A stretch of 64,000 nucleotides of DNA, from assembly GCA_963847345.1 (NCBI GenBank), contig CAWJZU010000037.1, positions 186,001 to 250,000 on the forward strand. The letters run 5' to 3'. The notes under the pieces were generated by a model that made no database searches, had not been told where the DNA came from, and was given only the letters and a program-made list of their open reading frames with translations. Both the position numbers and the translations under genes were made by a program. This DNA comes from DATARH01 sp963847345 (lineage in GTDB: Bacteria; Pseudomonadota; Alphaproteobacteria; ATCC43930; CGMCC-115725). Shown here in pieces: positions 56,390 to 64,000 of the stretch (the first letter of the stretch is position 1; the number at the start of each line of letters is the position of its first letter).

Positions 56390-57991
56390 ATGATCACGAT
56401 TCTGAACCGCCGTGCGCAGTCCGACGCGGCCAGACCCCCCGGATATATGCATGGGCTTACCCGCCGCGATCTGATGGCCGCGAGCGCCCTCGGGCTTCTC
56501 GCCGGCGCGCCGCGTCTCGCCCACGCCGCCGCCCCGGCCGGCCAGCTGACCTGGGCAATGCACGTCTCGGTGCCGCCGACCTGGTTCGACCCGGCCGAAA
56601 CGCAGGCGGTGATCTCGCCGTACATGATCCTTTATGCGCTGCACGACGCGATGGTGAAGCCGATGCCCGGCACTTCGCAGGCGCCGAGCTTGGCCGAATC
56701 TTGGAACACATCGGAGGACGGCACAACCTACGATTTCACGATCCGCAACGGGGCGAAATTTCACAACGGCGCCCCGGTCACCGGCGAGGACGTCAGGTTC
56801 TCGTTCGAGCGTTATCGCGGCGCAAACCATGATCTGTTGCACAAGAAGGTTGGCGCCGTCGAAATTCCCGACGTGCGTCACGTTCGCTTCAAGCTCAAGG
56901 AGCCGTGGCCCGATTTCATGACATTCTATTCGAGTGCCAGCGGCGCCGGCTGGATCGTGCCGAAGAAATACCTCGAGGAAGTCGGCGACGATGGGTTCAA
57001 GAAAGCCCCAATCGGGGCCGGCCCCTATAAATTCGTCTCGTTCAATCCCGGGGTCGAGCTAGTGCTCGAAGCGTTTGAGGGATATTGGCGCAAAACACCA
57101 TCCGTGAAGCGCCTCGTCATGCGGGTGATCCCCGACGAATCAACTCGGCTTGCCGCGCTCAAGGGCGGCGAAGTCGATATCGCCTATTCTATCCGCGGCG
57201 ATCTTGCGAAAGAATTGCAGGCGATGCCGGGGTTGACGCTGAAATCGGTCGTTCTGCAAGCGACAAACTGGGTCTATTTTCCCGAGCAATGGGATCCGAA
57301 ATCACCATGGAGCAAGCTGCAGGTACGGCAAGCGGCCCAGCTTGCGCTTGATCTCAAGGGATGGAACGAGGCTCTGTTCCTCGGCGGCTGCAAAATCAAC
57401 AACAGCATCATCCCGGAAACGTTCGACTACTACTGGCAGCCGCCGTCGGCGGTCTACGACCCGGCGAAGGCGAGGAAGCTGCTTGCAGAAGCCGGATATC
57501 CGAACGGTTTTGAGGCCGGACCGTTCTGGTGCGACGCTTCCTACTCGAATATCGGTGAGGTCGCGGTCAATTCGTTGCAGCAGATCGGCATTCGCACGAA
57601 TTTGCAGCCGATGGAGCGCGCCGCCTTCCTCCAGGCCTACGGCGGCAAGAAATTGAACAAGGGCATTTTTCGGGCGGCGAGCGGCGCGTTTGGCAACTCG
57701 GCCACTCGTCTGGCCTCGTTTGTCGTAAAGGACGGAGCCTTCGTCTACGGCAACTATCCCGATATCGATGAGCTGTTTCCGAAGCAGGCGGCTGAACTCG
57801 ACCCCAAAAAGCGCGAGGAAATTCTACACAAGATGCAACAGCTTGTGCACGAGAAGGCTATATCTGCGCCAATCTGGGAGCTTGCCTTCATCAACGGCGT
57901 CGGCCCCCGGCTGGGCGAATCGTCGTTCGGCAGGATTGGCGGTTTCCCGTACACCGCGCCCTTCGAGGACCTGACGATACTAAAGGGATAG
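56390..57991 (+). CDS. ABC solute-binding protein, family 5, likely Tat-exported (SBP7)
   Basis: The 533-residue close paralog of SBP6 has the leader HGLTRRDLMAASALGLLAGAPRLAHA and the mature start PAGQLTWAMHVSVPPTWFDPAETQAV. The two share GDDGFK, FVSFNPGVELVLEAFEGYWRKTPSVKR and GPFEDxTI-type endings. The ATG at 56390 has GGAG at good spacing. The 229-base leader aligns loosely with that of SBP6 (CCACAGT, a TAxAATGG-like box, and a TTCCAC/GTGGGAA hairpin), suggesting duplication of promoter and gene together. No permease is nearby. Confidence 0.9.
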   Translation: MITILNRRAQSDAARPPGYMHGLTRRDLMAASALGLLAGAPRLAHAAAPAGQLTWAMHVSVPPTWFDPAETQAVISPYMILYALHDAMVKPMPGTSQAPSLAESWNTSEDGTTYDFTIRNGAKFHNGAPVTGEDVRFSFERYRGANHDLLHKKVGAVEIPDVRHVRFKLKEPWPDFMTFYSSASGAGWIVPKKYLEEVGDDGFKKAPIGAGPYKFVSFNPGVELVLEAFEGYWRKTPSVKRLVMRVIPDESTRLAALKGGEVDIAYSIRGDLAKELQAMPGLTLKSVVLQATNWVYFPEQWDPKSPWSKLQVRQAAQLALDLKGWNEALFLGGCKINNSIIPETFDYYWQPPSAVYDPAKARKLLAEAGYPNGFEAGPFWCDASYSNIGEVAVNSLQQIGIRTNLQPMERAAFLQAYGGKKLNKGIFRAASGAFGNSATRLASFVVKDGAFVYGNYPDIDELFPKQAAELDPKKREEILHKMQQLVHEKAISAPIWELAFINGVGPRLGESSFGRIGGFPYTAPFEDLTILKG

Positions 57992-58048
57992 TTGCGCGGC
58001 GGCGGCTTCCGGATATGTACGAACCGGAGGCCGCCGGTCCGAACGCGT

Positions 58049-58522
58049 TCAGCCCTGTTGCGCGGTCGCGAGATCGAGCAGCGGCAACAGCGTTGGGAAG
58101 GTCGGATACCGGCCGGCCTCGATCTCGGCGCGGGTGACCCAGGCGCAGGCCGCCGCATCGTCGGCCGCGACCCCGTCACCCGAGCGCCAGACGCCGCGCA
58201 CCGCAATCAGGATATAGTGGAACTGCACGCGGCCCTCGTCGTCGCGGCTGATCGCGTCGTTGACGTTGAGGACACCGGCCGGCTCGGCGACGATGCCGGT
58301 CTCTTCCAGCAATTCGCGCATCGCGCCCTCGCCGACCGTCTCCCCGATTTCGAGAACCCCGCCCGGAAATCCCCAGCGTCCGGCATTCGGCTGCTGCGCC
58401 CGCTGCACGATCAGCGCCCTGGTCTCTGACCCAGCGCCGCGCAGCACGACTGCAAGCACGGCAACGATCGGCCGCTCCGGATAGCGCCGCGCCGCCCGCC
58501 GCGCTTCGAGGTCGGCGGTCAT
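58049..58522 (-). CDS. NUDIX hydrolase
   Basis: The 157-residue protein has a complete Nudix box, GGVLEIGETVGEGAMRELLEETGI (written here as two parts: GGVLEIGETVGE and GAMRELLEETGI), with all metal-binding glutamates. The flanking PIVAVLAVVLRG and WGFPGG regions are typical of ADP-ribose or mutator-type hydrolases. It would cleave a nucleoside diphosphate linked to another moiety in the cytoplasm. The start is the ATG at 58520-58522. It converges with SBP7. Confidence 0.9.
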   Translation of the reverse strand: MTADLEARRAARRYPERPIVAVLAVVLRGAGSETRALIVQRAQQPNAGRWGFPGGVLEIGETVGEGAMRELLEETGIVAEPAGVLNVNDAISRDDEGRVQFHYILIAVRGVWRSGDGVAADDAAACAWVTRAEIEAGRYPTFPTLLPLLDLATAQQG

Positions 58523-58666
58523 TTCGCGGATTTTTCAAATGTGCGAGAAGGACGAGCCGCATCGGCAATGACGCCGCAGACCGGTATACCTCTGTCTGAT
58601 TCAATTGATTGCCGCAGCATAACACCGGCCGGTTTTGAGATTGTTATTTCCTGGTTACGTTGCCAT

Positions 58667-59722
58667 TCAGTGCCAGTCTATTTCGATGGGCCGCGGCTCA
58701 CCTTCGCTTGGCCCATCGAACATCAAGAGTAAACTCAGCCTGCCATTTTTCAAACGGATGGGCAGCAGCGCCTCTGGCTTTACTTTATCACCGTAGGCAG
58801 GCAACGACGACAGCCGTTCGCAACTGCCGGAGCGAACGTCCCACAAATAAATTCGATAGTCGTCAGATTTGACTTTATCGTCGTCTGGATCCTGAACGGG
58901 TCCAGCCAATACAAGAAAGCGATCTTCGACGATTGCGAGATCACGAATTCCGCGCCCATCCAAGTCGAGAGTATGAACGCGCGTGTCCGGTACCTGGGCA
59001 TCGAACACACTCGCCACGGGCGTCGATAGCACGGCGGCCTTCCGACCGGAAAGCAGCGGCGCCCGCATACCGACGTAAAGTCGGCCTTGATGGACCGCAA
59101 GACCCTCGATCGTCAACCCGTTCTCTTTCAGTGGGCGATCGAACGAGGGAGCGAGCTGCACATCCTCCCCGATGAGTTTCGAGAGCATGGTGGAAGGGGT
59201 GATCTCGGCCGCGCCAAAGAGCCGGCCGCTCTCGGTGACGGCAGCGGGATCGAAGCGAATTCGAAAAATCTGCCGCGTCGCCTGGGCCCTGGCATTGTTC
59301 TTTCGTTCCTTGCCGGGGTCATCCGAGTGGCGCGGCCGGCCATGCGAGCCGACCACGTAGTAGCGGCCATCCGAATAAGCGACAGCCTCGGCGTCCAGTT
59401 CCAACAATTCACCATCTTGCGAATTGTAGATGAGGCGGACGAAATCTCCGGCAATCAGCTTACCGTCCCCCATTACAACGATTTGCGCGCCCTGCGTCTC
59501 ATCGTCGACAAGCATGCATGTCCACGGAAAATCCGGTTTGGAATCGCAGGCGATACCGCTCACGTCATGGGATTTCTTGCTTTCCAGGTTGTCATCCTGG
59601 GGTTTGCCGAGAAGCTTGCCTTCGACCTTCCATGGTTTGTCGTCCTGGGCAACGGCCGGAAAGCAAAGGAACGTGGCCGTCCACAGCGAAAAGGCCACGG
59701 CGAGCAGTAAGATTGTGGCCAT
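58667..59722 (-). CDS. DUF3616 secreted protein
   Basis: The 351-residue protein has a signal peptide (MATILLLAVAFSLWTATFLCFPAVAQ) and a beta-rich body with repeated aspartate-containing strands (SGIACDSKPDFPWTCMLVDDE, GLTIEGLAVHQGRLYVGMRAPL, GIRDLAIVEDRFLVLAGPV). This fits the DUF3616 family of beta-propeller-like proteins. Its function is unknown. The ATG at 59720-59722 is preceded by GAGGG; an upstream in-frame extension of about 160 codons lies antisense to thiC and is rejected. Confidence 0.85.
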   Translation of the reverse strand: MATILLLAVAFSLWTATFLCFPAVAQDDKPWKVEGKLLGKPQDDNLESKKSHDVSGIACDSKPDFPWTCMLVDDETQGAQIVVMGDGKLIAGDFVRLIYNSQDGELLELDAEAVAYSDGRYYVVGSHGRPRHSDDPGKERKNNARAQATRQIFRIRFDPAAVTESGRLFGAAEITPSTMLSKLIGEDVQLAPSFDRPLKENGLTIEGLAVHQGRLYVGMRAPLLSGRKAAVLSTPVASVFDAQVPDTRVHTLDLDGRGIRDLAIVEDRFLVLAGPVQDPDDDKVKSDDYRIYLWDVRSGSCERLSSLPAYGDKVKPEALLPIRLKNGRLSLLLMFDGPSEGEPRPIEIDWH

Positions 59723-59822
59723 CTGACCACCCTCTCGTCGCGAGCCCATTCCTCGCTCTCCTGCCACCAGTTCAATGCGACGATCGAAAGACGATACGGC
59801 CGGCCGGCGCCTGGCACTCCAC

Positions 59823-61691
<1,869 letters not shown>

Positions 61692-61769
61692 AGAAAACCT
61701 CCATAGCGCCAATGAGGCGGCCACCCGGATCGCTGAGCGGTGGAGGAAACGGCGCTTGGCCGCAGCGTT

Positions 61770-61858
61770 CCTGTCCCTACGCCGGCACGACCCGGATCAG
61801 GTTCAAAGGGTTTCCGCGGACCAGCGGTCTCTCAGCCCCTCCCTCGGGGCACCCCTTG
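61770..61858 (-). promoter_or_regulatory. TPP riboswitch (THI element)
   Basis: Read on the minus strand, the leader carries the two hallmark parts of the THI box: GGGGTGCC ... GGGGCTGAGA and CCCTTTGAACCTGATCCGGG, followed by GTGCCGGCGTAGGGA. It ends about 80 bases upstream of the thiC start. Binding of thiamine diphosphate is expected to block thiC expression. Confidence 0.95.
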
Positions 61859-61904
61859 GAAGACGGAATTACGACAGGTTGCCGCACATCCGTCAAGCGT
61901 AGTC

Positions 61905-62291
61905 TCATTCGGCGACCGCCACGCCCTGCACCTCGACCAGCATCTCCGGTCGGGCGAGCCCGGCAACCGTGATCAGCGCGCTCGCCGGGAAATTGTCGCC
62001 GAAGATCTCCTTGCGCAGCTGCACGAAGCGGTCGCCGAGCCGCGGATCGGTGATGAACACGGTCATCGTCACCATGTCGGAGAGCGCGGCGCCGGCCTCT
62101 TCGAGCGTCCGGCCGAGCCGGATGAAGACTTCCCGCACCTGAGCGTCAAAATTGCCGGCCAGCGAGCGCCCGGCGCGGTCCTCGACCGCGACCTGCCCGG
62201 CGAGCCAGATCGTGCGCCCACCTTCGGTGATCACTGCCTGCGAGTATGCGCGCGCCTGCGCCGTCTCGCGCTTCACATGGCTTCGCTTCAT
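61905..62291 (-). CDS. RidA/YjgF-family protein
   Basis: The 128-residue cytoplasmic protein of the RidA family deaminates reactive enamines/imines, or acts on related substrates. Typical segments are ARAYSQAVITEGGRTIWLAGQVAVE, FIRLGRTLEEAGAALSDMVTMTVFITD and the C-terminal LARPEMLVEVQGVAVAE; the conserved arginine of RidA (usually RxxxxxxVEV) appears as ARPEMLVEV. The ATG at 62289-62291 has GGAG at good distance. It is next to thiC, which fits links between RidA, PLP and thiamine metabolism. Confidence 0.87.
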   Translation of the reverse strand: MKRSHVKRETAQARAYSQAVITEGGRTIWLAGQVAVEDRAGRSLAGNFDAQVREVFIRLGRTLEEAGAALSDMVTMTVFITDPRLGDRFVQLRKEIFGDNFPASALITVAGLARPEMLVEVQGVAVAE

Positions 62292-62453
62292 GTCCGTTCT
62301 CCAGCCGGCCTCTCGTCGCGAGACACCGTAATCGCTACCGCGGGCAATCATTAGCGCGGGCGTGCGATCGCCGCCACGACGGCTTTAGGGATGCACGCGC
62401 TCGGCCGGCGATGCTAGGCTAGGCGCGAGACCCCACCCTGTTCGGAGGCGGAG

Positions 62454-63404
62454 ATGCAGTTCGGGTTTGGCGCGCCGGTCAGCGGACCGCTATCGGGGCC
62501 GCGCGATCTAGCGCGGATCGCCAGTGAAGGCGAGGCGCTCGGCTATGATTATTGCACGATAAGCGATCATGTCGCGATCCCGCGCGATATGGACGCGAAA
62601 TACCCGTACTCCGACACGGGCGAGTTCCCGGGACGGGCCGGCGGCGACCGGCACGAGCAGCTGACCGCGGTCACCTTCGTCGCGGCCAAGACATCGAAAC
62701 TGCGCCTGGTCACGTCGGTTACGGTCGTGCCGCACCGCCCGCCGGTGCTGACGGCCAAGATCATCGCGTCAATCGACGTGCTGTCGGAAGGCCGCTTCAC
62801 CTGGGGCATCGGGGTCGGCTGGTGCCGCGAGGAATTCGAGGCGATCGGCACGGAGCCGTTCGACGAGCGCGGCGCCGTCACCGACGAGACGATCGCGGTC
62901 TGCCGCGAATTGTGGACCAACGAGAACCCCAGCTTCAGCGGCAAATACGCCGAGTTCTCGAACATCTTCTTCCAGCCGCGGCCGGTGCAGAAGCGGATCC
63001 CGATCTGGGTCGGCGGCGAGAGCGGCCCGGCGATGCGGCGCACTGCGAAGCTCGGGGACGCCTGGTACCCGATCGGCACCAATCCGAGGAACCGGCTCGA
63101 TACGTTGGACCGCCTCGGTGCCCAGTGGACCAAGCTGCGCGGAATGGCGCAGGCTGCCGGCCGCAACGCCGACGATGTCAAGCTCGCCTACCGCTTCTCG
63201 CAGTTTGGACCGAGCATCTCCGAGCGCGCCGACAACGGCGAGCGCCGGCTCGGCTCCGGCGACAACGCCGCGATCGCGGCCGATCTGCGGTCATTGCGCG
63301 ACCTCGGTGTCATCGCCGTCGATTTCAGCTTCGGCGGCGATACGGCCGATGCGGTCATCACGAATATGAAGCGCTTCCGCGAGGACGTGCTGGCGAGGGT
63401 GTGA
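62454..63404 (+). CDS. LLM-class F420-dependent oxidoreductase
   Basis: The 316-residue (beta/alpha)8 protein of the luciferase-like monooxygenase family has the N-terminal FGFGAPVSGPL, the SDHVAIPRDMDAKYPYS loop, TSVTVVPHRPPVLTAKIIASIDVLSEGRFTWGIGVGWCREEFEAIG and FSGKYAEFSNIFFQPRPVQKRIPIWVGG. This pattern is that of the actinobacterial-type F420-dependent group. It may reduce or oxidise an unknown substrate with F420 or FMN. The ATG at 62454 follows GGCGGAG closely. The next gene starts 12 bases on. Confidence 0.88.
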   Translation: MQFGFGAPVSGPLSGPRDLARIASEGEALGYDYCTISDHVAIPRDMDAKYPYSDTGEFPGRAGGDRHEQLTAVTFVAAKTSKLRLVTSVTVVPHRPPVLTAKIIASIDVLSEGRFTWGIGVGWCREEFEAIGTEPFDERGAVTDETIAVCRELWTNENPSFSGKYAEFSNIFFQPRPVQKRIPIWVGGESGPAMRRTAKLGDAWYPIGTNPRNRLDTLDRLGAQWTKLRGMAQAAGRNADDVKLAYRFSQFGPSISERADNGERRLGSGDNAAIAADLRSLRDLGVIAVDFSFGGDTADAVITNMKRFREDVLARV

Positions 63405-63416
63405 GAGGAGCGACAG

Positions 63417-64000
63417 GTGCTGAAACTCGGATACAAGGCTTCGGCCGAGCAATTCGGCCCGACTGATCTGCTCAATTTTTCGTGTCTCGCCGAGGAGGTC
63501 GGGTTCGACTCGATCTTCGTCAGCGACCATTTCCAGCCATGGAAGCATACTGACGGCCACGCGCCGAACGCGCTCGCCTGGCTCGGCGCGCTCGGCGCAC
63601 GCACCAGCCGCGCGATCTTCGGCACCAGCGTCCTGACGCCGACCTTCCGCTATCACCCGTCGATTGTTGCGCAAATCTTCGGCACGCTCGGCGCGATGTT
63701 TCCGGGGCGCGTCGTGCTCGGCGTCGGCACTGGTGAATTGCTGAACGAGGTGCCGTCGAGCGGCATTGCGTGGCCGGGCGCCAAGGAACGTCGCGACCGG
63801 CTGCGCGAGTCGATCGCGCTGATCAACAAGTTATGGACCGAGGACCGCGTCACCTTCGAGGGCCAGTTCTACCGCACCGAAAACGCAACGATCTACGACA
63901 AGCCCAAGGACAAGGTACCGGTCTGGGTCGCCGCCTCGGGGCCGCTCGCGGCACAGATGGCCGGGCAGGTCGCCGAGGGCTTCATCTGTACCAGCGGCAA
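63417..64000 (+). CDS. F420-dependent glucose-6-phosphate dehydrogenase-like protein (partial, runs off the window)
   Basis: The gene begins with GTG at 63417, with GAGGAG upstream, and is still open at 64000 (194 codons). The visible part closely matches the FGD pattern: KLGYKASAEQFGPTDLL, SIFVSDHFQPWKHTDGHAPN, TSVLTPTFRYHPSIVAQIF, LGVGTGELLNEVP, the LWTEDRVTFEGQFYRTENATIYD stretch, and WVAASGPLAAQMAGQVAEGFICTSG. FGD uses F420 to oxidise glucose-6-phosphate and is best known from mycobacteria; related FGD-like sugar-6-phosphate dehydrogenases occur elsewhere. It forms a pair with the preceding LLM gene. Confidence 0.85.
   Translation, partial: MLKLGYKASAEQFGPTDLLNFSCLAEEVGFDSIFVSDHFQPWKHTDGHAPNALAWLGALGARTSRAIFGTSVLTPTFRYHPSIVAQIFGTLGAMFPGRVVLGVGTGELLNEVPSSGIAWPGAKERRDRLRESIALINKLWTEDRVTFEGQFYRTENATIYDKPKDKVPVWVAASGPLAAQMAGQVAEGFICTSG

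Overview
The window is a GC-rich stretch of an alphaproteobacterial chromosome. I base this on the HflK-HflC-DUF2065-DegP order, the alphaproteobacterial type of Mrp and SerB, a possible RpoH-type promoter and codon use rich in G/C at third positions. The order cannot be fixed from sequence alone; Hyphomicrobiales or Rhodospirillales relatives are plausible. PEP-CTERM sorting signals and two F420-type (LLM) oxidoreductases are useful lineage markers. There are no rRNA, tRNA, IS or CRISPR signatures.

Layout. 0.1-2.7 kb: an alpha/beta hydrolase without the nucleophile serine, a hypothetical gene and an AAA+ ATPase. 2.7-16 kb, minus strand: one complete Opp/Dpp-type peptide transporter (two ATPases, two permeases) preceded by five tandem paralogous solute-binding proteins, two of which carry a one-base frameshift. 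16-19.2 kb: murein endopeptidase MepA, zeta-class GST (MaiA), lipoprotein CtpA protease. 19.2-21.2 kb: a sigma-54 promoter with two upstream direct repeats drives two tandem 59-codon genes that are almost nothing but signal peptide plus PEP-CTERM anchor, followed by a fatty-acid-hydroxylase-like membrane enzyme. 21.2-28.5 kb: GMC oxidoreductase, epimerase, HMG-CoA lyase-like enzyme, a secreted hypothetical, frameshifted mtnA and mrp. 28.8-33 kb: hflK-hflC-DUF2065-degP membrane quality control operon. 33-39.3 kb: serB, aspC, a MetE-core enzyme, lolA-like, a class I amidotransferase, a structured RNA candidate with an intrinsic terminator, and xthA.

39.3-49.5 kb is the most unusual block. On the minus strand sit a highly modified ABC exporter, a stand-alone cyclic-nucleotide-binding protein and a SAM methyltransferase. 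Divergently, a tightly coupled operon carries four glycosyltransferases (two MurG/COG4671-like, two GT4), a polysaccharide-deacetylase-like protein and a small membrane protein. This looks like an uncharacterised export system for a glycoconjugate. All four glycosyltransferases are interrupted by single-base insertions, whereas the ABC operon and the deacetylase are intact.

49.5-58 kb: a fused two-domain peptide-transporter ATPase, cytochrome b561, an orphan OmpR-type regulator, a GT39 membrane glycosyltransferase and two more solute-binding proteins, with no permease for this second peptide system. 58-64 kb: NUDIX hydrolase, DUF3616 protein, thiC with a TPP riboswitch, a RidA-family protein and two LLM-class F420-type oxidoreductases, the second running off the window end.

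Eight single-base frameshifts were found in six or seven otherwise intact-looking loci (SBP2, SBP4, mtnA, four glycosyltransferases). Seven are +1 and one is -1. This pattern fits assembly or sequencing indels at least as well as real gene decay.
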